64,000 nt of DNA from Craterostigma plantagineum. Taxonomy: Eukaryota; Streptophyta; Magnoliopsida; Lamiales; Linderniaceae. Position 1 is the stretch's first letter. Each line of letters begins with the position of its first letter. Both the position numbers and the translations under genes were made by a program. Where the stretch lies: the NCBI GenBank assembly GCA_027422505.1, contig JAPQWV010000638.1, positions 62,001 to 126,000 on the forward strand, given 5' to 3'. Of this stretch, positions 34,891-47,800 are shown piece after piece. Under the pieces are notes generated by a model. The model made no database searches, was not told where the DNA came from, and saw only the letters and a list, made by a program, of their open reading frames with translations.

Positions 34891-37590
34891 AAGTTAGTCC
34901 CTATTTGAAGTCCATCAACCTCGAAAGTTCGCCTCATTCTTACTTGGGGTTGTTGTCAGAGTCGAATCGGCCGAAACTGGCAGTCTGCACGATTTTGACT
35001 ATAACGTTTGATTGATAAATCGGACGACCCTGATTCAAATTCCTATAAAACTCCAACTTGATTATCTAGAATTTTTATGTTTTAAGTTAGTCCAGATTCG
35101 AAGTCCATCGACCTCGAACATTGGCCCGATTCTGACTTAGGGTTGCTGTCCGAGTTGAATCGGCCGAAACCGGCAGTCAGCACGATTTTGACTATAACTT
35201 TCGAATGACAAATTGGACGACCCTGATTCAAATTCATATGGAAATCCAACTTGATTATCTAGAGTTGTTATGTTTTAGGTTAGGCCCGGTTCGAAGTCCA
35301 TCGACCTCTAATATTTGCCCGATTCTGATTAGGGTTGCTATCCGAGTCGAATAGGCCGAAACTGGCGGTCTGCACGATTTTGACTATAACTTTGATTGAT
35401 AAATTGGACGACCCTGATTCAAATTCCTATAAAACTCCAACTTGATTATCTAGAATTTTTATGTTTTAAGTTAGTCCAGATTCGAAGTCCATCGACCTCG
35501 AACATTCGCCCGATTCTGACTTAGGGTTGCTGTCCGAGTTGAATGGGCCGAAACCGGCAGTCAGCACGATTTTGACTATAACTTTCGAATGACAAATCGG
35601 ACGACCCTGATTCGAATTCATATGGAAATCCAACTTGATTATCTAGAGTTGTTATGTTTTAGGTTAGGCCCGGTTCGAAGTCCATCGACCTCTAATATTT
35701 GCCCGATTCTGACTTAGGGTTGCTATCCGAGTCGAATAGTCCGAAACTGGCGGTCTGCATGATTTTGACTATAACTTTCGATTGACAAATCGGACGACCC
35801 TGATTCAATTTCGTTTGGAAAGACAACTTGATTATCTAGCATTATATGTTTTAAGTTAGTCCCGATTCGAAGTCCATCGACCTCGAACATTCGCCCGATT
35901 CTGACTTAGGGTTGCTGTCAGAGTCGAATCGGCCGAAACCGGCAGTCAGCACGATTTTGACTATAACTTTCGAATGACAAATCGGACGACCCTGATTCAA
36001 ATTCATATGGAAATCCAACTTGATTATCTAGAATTTTTAAGTTAGTCCCTATTTGAAGTCCATCAACCTCGAAAGTTCGCCTCATTCTGACTTGGGGTTG
36101 TTGTCAGAGTCGAATCGGCCGAAACTGGCAGTCTGCACGATTTTGACTATAACGTTTGATTGATAAATCGGACGACCCTGATTCAAATTCCTATAAAACT
36201 CCAACTTGATTATCTAGCATTTTTATGTTTTAGTTAGTCCCGATTCGAAGTCCATCGACCTCGAACATTCGCCCGATTCTGACTTAGGGTTGCTGTCCGA
36301 GTCGAATTGGCCGAAATCGGCAGTCTGCACGATTTTGACTATAACTTTCGAATGACAAATCGGACGACCCTGATTCAATTTCTTTTGGAAAGACAACTTG
36401 ATTATCTAGCATTTTATGTTTTAAGTTAGTCCCGATTCGAAGTCCATCGACCTCGAACATTCGCCCGATTCTGACTTAGGGTTGCTGCCCGAGTCGAATC
36501 GGCCGAAACCGGCAGTCTGCACGATTTTGACTATAACTTTCGATTGACAATTTGGACGACCCTGATTCAAATTCCTATAAAACGCTAACTTGATTATCTA
36601 GAATTGTTATGTTTTAAGTTAGTCCCTATTTGAAGTCCATCAACCTCGAAGGTTCGCCTCATTCTGACTTGGGGTTGTTGTCAGAGTCGAATCGGCCGAA
36701 ACTGGCAGTCTGCACGATTTTGACTATAACGTTTGATTGATAAATTGGACGACCCTGATTCAAATTCCTATAAAACTCCAACTTGATTATCTAAAATTTT
36801 TATGTTTTAAGTTAGTCCAGATTCGAAGTCCATCGACCTCGAACATTCGCCCGATTCTGACTTAGGGTTGCTGTCCGAGTTGAATGGGCCGAAACCGGCA
36901 GTCAGCACGATTTTGACTATAACTTTCGAATGACAAATCGGACGACCCTGATTCAAATTCATATGGAAATCCAACTTGATTATCTAGAGTTGTTATGTTT
37001 TAGGTTAGGCCCGGTTCGAAGTCCATCGACCTCTAATATTTGCCCGATTCTGACTTAGGGTTGCTATCCGAGTCGAATAGTACGAAACTGGCGGTCTGCA
37101 TGATTTTGACTATAACTTTCGATTGACAAATCGAACGACCCTGATTCAATTTCGTTTGGAAAGACAACTTGATTATCTAGCATTTTATGTTTTAAGTTAG
37201 TCCCGATTCGAAGTCCATCGACCTCGAACATTCGCCCGATTCTGACTTAGGGTTGCTGTCAGAGTCGAATCGGCCGAAACCGGCAGTCAGCACGATTTTG
37301 ACTATAACTTTCGAATGACAAATCGGACGACCCTGATTCAAATTCATATGGAAATCCAACTTGATTATCTAGAGTTGTTATGTTTTAGGTTAGGCCCGGT
37401 TCGAAGTCCATCGACCTCTAATATTTGCCTGATTCTGTCTTAGGGTTGCTATCCGAGTCGAATAGTCCGAAACTGGCGGTCTGCACGATTTTGACTATAA
37501 CTTTCGATTGACAAATCGGACGACCCTGATTCAATTTCGTTTGGAAATACAACTTGATTATCTAGCATTTTTATGTTTTAAGTTAGTCCC
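34890..37590. repeat. 2.7-kb satellite block, copy B
   Basis: Counterpart of 31,450-34,150 (see the shared variants listed there). The monomer with CCTATTTGAAGTCCATCAACC recurs here at alternating spacings near 575 and 1,150 bp, that is three and six monomers. Confidence 0.65.
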
Positions 37591-40500
37591 GATTCAAAGT
37601 CCATCGACCTCGAACATTCGCCCGATTCTGACTTAGGGTTGCTGTCCGAGTCGAATCGGCCGAAACCGGCAGTCAGCACGATTTTGACTATAACTTTCGA
37701 ATGACAAATCGGACACCCTGATTCAAATTCCATTGGAAAGCCAATTGATTTCTAGAATTTTTAGGTTTTAAGTTAGTCCCTATTTGAAGTCCATCAACCT
37801 CGAAAGTTCGCCTCATTCTGACTTGGGGTTGTTGTCAGAGTCGAATCGGCCGAAACTGGCAGTCTGCACGATTTTGACTATAACGTTTGATTGATAAATC
37901 GGACGACCCTGATTCAAATTCCTATAAAACTCCAACTTGATTATCTAGAATTTTTATGTTTTAGGTTAGTCCCGATTCGAAGTCCATCGACCTCGAACAT
38001 TCGCCCGATTCTGACTTAGGGTTGCTGTCCGAGTCGAATCGGCCGAATCCGGCAGTCAGCACGATTTTGACTATAACTTTCGAATGACAAATCGGACGAC
38101 CCTGATTCAATTTCTTTTGGAAAGACAACTTGATTATCTAGCATTTTTATGTTTTAAGTTAGTCCCGATTCGAAGTCCATCGACCTCGAACATTCGCCCG
38201 ATTCTGACTTAGGGTTGCTGTCCGAGTCGAATCGGCCGAAACCGGCAGTCTGCACGATTTTGACTATAACTTTCGATTTACAATTGGATGACCCTGATTC
38301 AAATTCCTATAAAACGCTAACTTGATTATCTAGAATTGTTATGTTTTAAGTTAGTCCCTATTTGAAGTCCGTCAACCTCGAAAGTTCGCCTCATTCTGAC
38401 TTGGGGTTGTTGTCAGAGTCGAATCGGCCGAAACTGGCAGTCTGCACGATTTTGACTATAACGTTTGATTGATAAATCGGACGACCCTGATTCAAATTCC
38501 TATAAAACTCCAACTTGATTATCTAGAATTTTTATGTTTTAGGTTAGTCCAGATTCGAAGTCCATCGACCTCGAACATTCGCCCGATTCTGACTTAGGGT
38601 TGCTGTCCGAGTTGAATGGGCCGAAACCGGCAGTCAGCACGATTTTGACTATAACTTTCGAATGACAAATCGGACGACCCTGATTCAAATTCATATGGAA
38701 ATCCAACTTGATTATCTAGAGTTGTTATGTTTTAGGTTAGGCCCGGTTCGAAGTCCATCGACCTCTAATATTTGCCCGATTCTGACTTAGGGTTGCTATC
38801 CGAGTCGAATAGTCCGAAACTGGCGGTCTGCACAATTTTGACTATAACATTCGATTGACAAATCGGACGACCCTGATTCAATTTCGTTTGGAAAGACAAC
38901 TTGATTATCTAGCATTTTTATGTTTTAAGTTAGTCCCGATTCGAAGTCCATCGACCTCGAACATTCGCCCGATTCTGACTTAGGGTTGCTGTCCGAGTCG
39001 AATCGGCCGAAACCGGCAGTCAGCACGATTTTGACTATAACTTTCGAATGACAAATCGGACGACCCTGATTCAAATTCATATGGAAATCCAACTTGATTA
39101 TCTAGAGTTTTTATGTTTTAGGTTAGGCCCGGTTCGAAGGCCATCGACCTCTAATATTTGCCCGATTATGTCTTAGGGTTGCTATCCGAGTCGAATAGTC
39201 CGAAACTGGTGGTCTGCACGATTTTGCTATAACTTTCGATTGACAAATCGGACGACCCTGATTCAATTTCTTTTGGAAAGACAACTTGATTATCTAGCAT
39301 TTTTATGTTTTTAGTTAGTCCCGATTCGAAGTCCATCGACCTCGAACATTCGCCCGATTCTGACTTAGGGTTGCTGTCCGAGTCGAATCGGCCGAAACCG
39401 GCAGTCTGCACGATTTTGACTATAACTTTCGATTTACAATTTGGATGACCCTGATTCAAATTCCTATAAAACGCTAACTTGATTATCTAGAATTGTTATG
39501 TTTTAAGTTAGTCCATATTTGAAGTCCATCAACCTCGAAGGTTCGCCTCATTCTGACTTGGGGTTGTTGTCAGAGTCGAATCGGCCGAAACTGGCAGTCT
39601 GCACGATTTTGACTATAACGTTTGATTGATAAATTGGACGACCCTGATTCAAATTCCTATAAAACTCCAACTTGATTATCTAGAATTTTTATGTTTTAAG
39701 TTAGTCCAGATTCGAAGTCCATCGACCTCGAACATTCGCCCGATTCTGACTTAGGGTTGCTGTCCGAGTTGAATGGGCCGAAACCGGCAGTCAGCACGAT
39801 TTTGACTATAACTTTCGAATGACAAATCGGACGACCCTGATTCAAATTCATATGGAAATCCAACTTGATTATCTAGAGTTGTTATGTTTTAGGTTAGGCC
39901 CGGTTCGAAGTCCATCGACCTCTAATATTTGCCCGATTCTGACTTAGGGTTGCTATCCGAGTCGAATAGTCCGAAACTGGCGGTCTGCACAATTTTGACT
40001 ATAACTTCGATTGACAAATCGGACGACCCTGATTCAATTTCGTTTGGAAAGACAACTTGATTATCTAGCATTTTTATGTTTTAAGTTAGTCCCGATTCGA
40101 AGTCCATCGACCTCGAACATTCGCCCGATTCTGACTTAGGGTTGCTGTCAGAGTCGAATCGGCCGAAACCGGCAGTCAGCACGATTTTGACTATAACTTT
40201 CGAATGACAAATCGGACGACCCTGATTCAAATTCATATGGAAATCCAACTTGATTATCTAGAGTTGTTATGTTTTAGGTTAGGCCCGGTTCGAAGTCCAT
40301 CGACCTCTAATATTCGCCCGATTCTGTCTTAGGGTTGCTATCCGAGTCGAATAGTCCGAAACTGGCGGTCTGCACGATTTTGACTATAACTTTCGATTGA
40401 CAAATCGGACGACCCTGATTCAATTTCGTTTGGAAATACAACTTGATTATCTAGCATTTTTATGTTTTAAGTTAGTCCCGATTCAAAGTCCATCGACCTC

Positions 40501-41821
40501 GAACATTCGCCCGATTCTGACTTAGGGTTGCTGTCCGAGTTGAATCGGCCGAAACCGGCAGTCAGCACGATTTTGACTATAACTTTCGAATGACAAATCG
40601 GACAACCCTGATTCAAATTCCATTGGAAAGCCAATGGATTTTCTAGAATTTTTAGGTTTTAAGTTAGTCCCTATTTGAAGTCCGTCAACCTCGAAAGTTC
40701 GCCTCATTCTGACTTGGGGTTGTTGTCAGAGTCGAATCGGCCGAAACTGGCAGTCTGCACGATTTTGACTATAACTTTGATTGATAAATCGGACGACCCT
40801 GATTCAAATTCCTATAAAACTCCAACTTGATTATAGAATTTTTATGTTTTAGGTCAGTCCAGATTCGAAGTCCATCGACCTCGAACATTCGCCCGATTCT
40901 GACTTAGGGTTGCTGTCCGAGTTGAATCGGCCGAAACCGGCAGTCAGCACGATTTTGACTATAACTTTCGAATGACAAATCGGACGACCCTGATTCAAAT
41001 TCATCTGGAAATCCAACTTGATTATCTAGAGTTGTTATGGTTTAGGTTAGGCCCGGTTCGAAGTCCATCGACCTCTAATATTTGCCCGATTCTGACTTAG
41101 GGTTGCTATCCGAGTCGAATAGTCCGAAACTGGCGGTCTGCACAATTTTGACTATAACTTTCGATTGACAAATCGGACGACCCTGATTCAATTTCGTTTG
41201 GAAAGACAACTTGATTATCTAGCATTTTAATGTTTTAAGTTAGTCCCGATTCGAAGTCCATCGACCTCGAACATTCGCCCGATTCTGACTTAGGGTTGCT
41301 GTCCGAGTCGAATCGGCCGAAACCGGCAGTCAGCACGATTTTGACTAAAACTTTCGAATGAGAAATCGGACGACCCTTATTCAAATTCATATGGAAATCC
41401 AACTTGATTATCTAGAGTTTTTATGTTTTAGGTTAGGCCCGGTTCGAAGTCCATCGACCTCTAATATTTGCCCGATTATGTCTTAGGGTTGCTATCCGAG
41501 TCGAATAGTCCGAAACTGGTGGTCTGCACGATTTTGCTTATAACTTTCGATTGACAAATCGGACGACCCTGATTCAATTTCTTTTGGAAAGACAACTTGA
41601 TTATCTAGCATTTTTATGTTTTAAGTTAGTCCCGATTCGAAGTCCATCGACCTCGAACATTCGCCCGATTCTGACTTAGGGTTGCTGTCCGAGTCGAATC
41701 GGCCGAAACCGGCAGTCTGCACTATTTTGACTATAACTTTCGATTTACAATTTGGATGACCCTGATTCAAATTCCTATAAAACTCTAACTTGATTATCTA
41801 GAATTTTTATGTTTTAAGTTA
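37591..41821. repeat. Satellite with mixed three- and six-monomer periods
   Basis: The CCTCATTCTGACTTGGGG monomer recurs near 37,815, 38,390, 39,548, 40,708 and 41,860, spacings of about 575 and then about 1,155. It is transitional to the regular array that follows. No gene is seen. Confidence 0.75.
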
Positions 41822-44800
41822 GTCCCTATTTGAAGTCCATCAACCTCGAAAGTTCGCCTCATTCTGACTTGGGGTTGTTGTCAGAGTCGAATCGGCCGAA
41901 ACTGGCAGTCTGCACGATTTTGACTATAACGTTTGATTGATAAATTGGACGACCCTGATTCAAATTCCTATAAAACTCCAACTTGATTATCTAGAATTTT
42001 TATGTTTTAAGTTAGTCCAGATTCGAAGTCCATCGACCTCGAACATTCGCCCGATTCTGACTTAGGGTTGCTGTCCGAGTTGAATGGGCCGAAACCGGCA
42101 GTCAGCACGATTTTGACTATAACTTTCGAATGACAAATCGGACGACCCTGATTCAAATTCATATGGAAATCCAACTTGATTATCTAGAGTAGTTATGTTT
42201 TAGGTTAGGCCCGGTTCGAAGTCCATCGACCTCTAATATTTGCCCGATTCTGACTTAGGGTTGCTATCCGAGTCGAATAGTCCGAAACTGGCGGTCTGCA
42301 TGATTTTGACTATAACTTTCGATTGACAAATCGAACGACCCTGATTCAATTTCGTTTGGAAAGACAACTTGATTATCTAGCATTATATGTTTTAAGTTAG
42401 TCCCGATTCGAAGTCCATCGACCTCGAACATTCGCCCGATTCTGACTTAGGGTTGCTGTCAGAGTCGAATCGGCCGAAACCGGCAGTCAGCACGATTTTG
42501 ACTATAACTTTCGAATGACAAATCGGACGACCCTGATTCAAATTCATATGGAAATCCAACTTGATTATCTAGAGTTGTTATGTTTTAGGTTAGGCCCGGT
42601 TCGAAGTCCATCGACCTCTAATATTTGCCCGATTCTGTCTTAGGGTTGCTATCCGAGTCGAATAGTCCGAAACTGGCGGTCTGCACGATTTTGACTATAA
42701 CTTTCGATTGACAAATCGGACGACCCTGATTCAGTTTCGTTTGGAAAGACAACTTGATTATCTAGCATTATTATGTTTTAAGTTAGTCCCGATTCAAAGT
42801 CCATCGACCTCGAACATTCGCCCGATTCTGACTTAGGGTTGCTGTCCGAGTTGAATCGGCCGAAACCGGCAGTCAGCACGATTTTGACTATAACTTTCGA
42901 ATGACAAATCGGACGACCCTGATTCAAATTCCTTTGTAAAGCCAATGGATTTTCTAGAATTTTTAGGTTTTAAGTTAGTCCCTATTTGAAGTCCGTCAAC
43001 CTCGAAAGTTCGCCTCATTCTGACTTGGGGTTGTTGTCAGAGTCGAATCGGCCGAAACTGGCAGTCTGCACGATTTTGACTATAACGTTTGATTGATAAA
43101 TTGGACGACCCTGATTCAAATTCCTATAAAACTCCAACTTGATTATCTAGAATTTTTATGTTTTAGGTTAGTCCAGATTCGAAGTCCATCGACCTCGAAC
43201 ATTCGCCCGATTCTGACTTAGGGTTGCTGTCCGAGTTGAATCGTCCGAAACCGGCAGTCAGCACGATTTTGACTATAACTTTCGAATGACAAATCGGACG
43301 ACCCTGATTCAAATTCATATGGAAATCTAACTTGATTATCTAGAGTAGTTATGTTTTAGGTTAGGCCCGGTTCGAAGTCCATCGACCTCTAATATTTGCC
43401 CGATTCTGACTTAGGGTTGCTATCCGAGTCGAATAGTCCGAAACTGGCGGTCTGCATGATTTTGACTATAACTTTCGATTGACAAATCGAACGACCCTGA
43501 TTCAATTTCGTTTGGAAAGACAACTTGATTATCTAGAATTATATGTTTTAAGTTAGTCCCGATTCGAAGTCCATCGACCTCGAACATTCGCCCGATTCTG
43601 ACTTAGGGTTGCTGTCAGAGTCGAATCGGCCGAAACCGGCAGTCAGCACGATTTTGACTATAACTTTCGAATGACAAATCGGACGACCCTGATTCAAATT
43701 CATATGGAAATCCAACTTGATTATCTAGAGTTGTTATGTTTTAGGTTAGGCCCGGTTCGAAGTCCATCGACCTCTAATATTTGCCCGATTCTGTCTTAGG
43801 GTTGCTATCCGAGTCGAATAGTCCGAAACTGGCGGTCTGCACGATTTTGACTATAACTTTCGATTGACAAATCGGACGACCCTGATTCAATTTCGTTTGG
43901 AAAGACAACTTGATTATCTAGCATTTTATGTTTTAAGTTAGTCCCGATTCAAAGTCCATCGACCTCGAACATTCGCCCGATTCTGACTTAGGGTTGCTGT
44001 CCGAGTTGAATCGGCCGAAACCGGCAGTCAGCACGATTTTGACTATAACTTTCGAATGACAAATCGGACGACCCTGATTCAAATTCCTTTCGAAAGCCAA
44101 TGGATTTTCTAGAATTTTTAGGTTTTAAGTTAGTCCCTATTTGAAGTCCGTCAACCTCGAAAGTTCGCCTCATTCTGACTTGGGGTTGTTGTCAGAGTCG
44201 AATCGGCCGAAACTGGCAGTCTGCACGATTTTGACTATAACGTTTGATTGATAAATTGGACGACCCTGATTCAAATTCCTATAAAACTCCAACTTGATTA
44301 TCTAGAATTTTTATGTTTTAGGTTAGTCCAGATTCGAAGTCCATCGACCTCGAACATTCGCCCGATTCTGACTTAGGGTTGCTGTCCGAGTTGAATCGGC
44401 CGAAACCGGCAGTCAGCACGATTTTGACTATAACTTTCGAATGACAAATCGGACGACCCTGATTCAAATTCATATGGAAATCCAACTTGATTATCTAGAG
44501 TAGTTATGTTTTAGGTTAGGCCCGGTTCGAAGTCCATCGACCTCTAATATTTGCCCGATTCTGACTTAGGGTTGCTATCCGAGTCGAATAGTCCGAAACT
44601 GGCGGTCTGCATGATTTTGACTATAACTTTCGATTGACAAATCGAACGACCCTGATTCAATTTCGTTTGGAAAGACAACTTGATTATCTAGCATTATATG
44701 TTTTAAGTTAGTCCCGATTCGAAGTCCATCGACCTCGAACATTCGCCCGATTCTGACTTAGGGTTGCTGTCAGAGTCGAATCGGCCGAAACCGGCAGTCA

Positions 44801-47800
44801 GCACGATTTTGACTATAACTTTCGAATGACAAATCGGACGACCCTGATTCAAATTCATATGGAAATCCAACTTGATTATAGAGTTGTTATGTTTTAGGTT
44901 AGGCCCGGTTCGAAGTCCATCGACCTCTAATATTTGCCCGATTCTGTCTTAGGGTTGCTATCCGAGTCGAATAGTCCGAAACTGGCGGTCTGCACGATTT
45001 TGACTATAACTTTCGATTGACAAATCGGACGACCCTGATTCAATTTCGTTTGGAAAGACAACTTGATTATCTAGCATTTTATGTTTTAAGTTAGTCCCGA
45101 TTCAAAGTCCATCGACCTCGAACATTCGCCCGATTCTGACTTAGGGTTGCTGTCCGAGTTGAATCGGCCGAAACCGGCAGTCAGCACGATTTTGACTATA
45201 ACTTTCGAATGACAAATCGGACGACCCTGATTCAAATTCCTTTCGAAAGCCAATGGATTTTCTAGAATTTTTAGGTTTTAAGTTAGTCCCTATTTGAAGT
45301 CCGTCAACCTCGAAAGTTCGCCTCATTCTGACTTGGGGTTGTTGTCAGAGTCGAATCGGCCGAAACTGGCAGTCTGCACGATTTTGACTATAACGTTTGA
45401 TTGATAAATTGGACGACCCTGATTCAAATTCCTATAAAACTCCAACTTGATTATCTAGAATTTTTATGTTTTAGGTTAGTCCAGATTCGAAGTCCATCGA
45501 CCTCGAACATTCGCCCGATTCTGACTTAGGGTTGCTGTCCGAGTTGAATCGGCCGAAACCGGCAGTCAGCACGATTTTGACTATAACTTTCGAATGACAA
45601 ATCGGACGACCCTGATTCAAATTCATATGGAAATCCAACTTGATTATCTAGAGTAGTTATGTTTTAGGTTAGGCCCGGTTCGAAGTCCATCGACCTCTAA
45701 TATTTGCCCGATTCTGACTTAGGGTTGCTATCCGAGTCGAATAGTCCGAAACTGGCGGTCTGCATGATTTTGACTATAACTTTCGATTGACAAATCGAAC
45801 GACCCTGATTCAATTTCGTTTGGAAAGACAACTTGATTATCTAGCATTATATGTTTTAAGTTAGTCCCGATTCGAAGTCCATCGACCTCGAACATTCGCC
45901 CGATTCTGACTTAGGGTTGCTGTCAGAGTCGAATCGGCCGAAACCGGCAGTCAGCACGATTTTGACTATAACTTTCGAATGACAAATCGGACGACCCTGA
46001 TTCAAATTCATATGGAAATCCAACTTGATTATCTAGAGTTGTTATGTTTTAGGTTAGGCCCGGTTCGAAGTCCATCGACCTCTAATATTTGCCCGATTCT
46101 GTCTTAGGGTTGCTATCCGAGTCGAATAGTCCGAAACTGGCGGTCTGCACGATTTTGACTATAACTTTCGATTGACAAATCGGACGACCCTGATTCAATT
46201 TCGTTTGGAAAGACAACTTGATTATCTAGCATTTTATGTTTTAAGTTAGTCCCGATTCAAAGTCCATCGACCTCGAACATTCGCCCGATTCTGACTTAGG
46301 GTTGCTGTCCGAGTTGAATCGGCCGAAACCGGCAGTCAGCACGATTTTGACTATAACTTTCGAATGACAAATCGGACGACCCTGATTCAAATTCCTTTCG
46401 AAAGCCAATGGATTTTCTAGAATTTTTAGGTTTTAAGTTAGTCCCTATTTGAAGTCCGTCAACCTCGAAAGTTCGCCTCATTCTGACTTGGGGTTGTTGT
46501 CAGAGTCGAATCGGCTGAAACTGGCAGTCTGCACGATTTTGACTATAACGTTTGATTGATAAATTGGACGACCCTGATTCAAATTCCTATAAAACTCCAA
46601 CTTGATTATCTAGAATTTTATGTTTTAGGTTAGTCCAGATTCGAAGTCCATCGACCTCGAACATTCGCCCGATTCTGACTTAGGGTTGCTGTCCGAGTTG
46701 AATCGGCCGAAACCGGCAGTCAGCACGATTTTGACTATAACTTTCGAATGACAAATCGGACGACCCTGATTCAAATTCATATGGAAATCCAACTTGATTA
46801 TCTAGAGTAGTTATGTTTTAGGTTAGGCCCGGTTCGAAGTCCATCGACCTCTAATATTTGCCCGATTCTGACTTAGGGTTGCTATCCGAGTCGAATAGTC
46901 CGAAACTGGCGGTCTGCATGATTTTGACTATAACTTTCGATTGACAAATCGAACGACCCTGATTCAATTTCGTTTGGAAAGACAACTTGATTATCTAGCA
47001 TTTTATGTTTTAAGTTAGTCCCGATTCGAAGTCCATCGACCTCGAACATTCGCCCGATTCTGACTTAGGGTTGCTGTCAGAGTCGAATCGGCCGAAACCG
47101 GCAGTCAGCACGATTTTGACTATAACTTTCGAATGACAAATCGGACGACCCTGATTCAAATTCATATGGAAATCCAACTTGATTATCTAGAGTTGTTATG
47201 TTTTAGGTTAGGCCCGGTTCGAAGTCCATCGACCTCTAATATTTGCCCGATTCTGTCTTAGGGTTGCTATCCGAGTCGAATAGTCCGAAACTGGCGGTCT
47301 GCACGATTTTGACTATAACTTTCGATTGACAAATCGGACGACCCTGATTCAATTTCGTTTGGAAAGACAACTTGATTATCTAGCATTTTATGTTTTAAGT
47401 TAGTCCCGATTCGAAGTCCATCGACCTCGAACATTCGCCCGATTCTGACTTAGGGTTGCTGTCCGAGTTGAATCGGCCGAAACCGGCAGTCAGCACGATT
47501 TTGACTATAACTTTCGAATGACAAATCGGACGACCCTGATTCAAATTCCTTTCGAAAGCCAATTGATTTTCTAGAATTTTTATGTTTTAAGTTAGTCCCT
47601 ATTTGAAGTCCATCAACCTCGAAAGTTCGCCTCATTCTGACTTGGGGTTGTTGTCAGAGTCGAATCGGCCGAAACTGGCAGTCTGCACGATTTTGACTAT
47701 AACGTTTGATTGATAAATTGGACGACCCTGATTCAAATTCCTATAAAACTCCAACTTGATTATCTAGAATTTTATGTTTTAGGTTAGTCCAGATTCGAAG

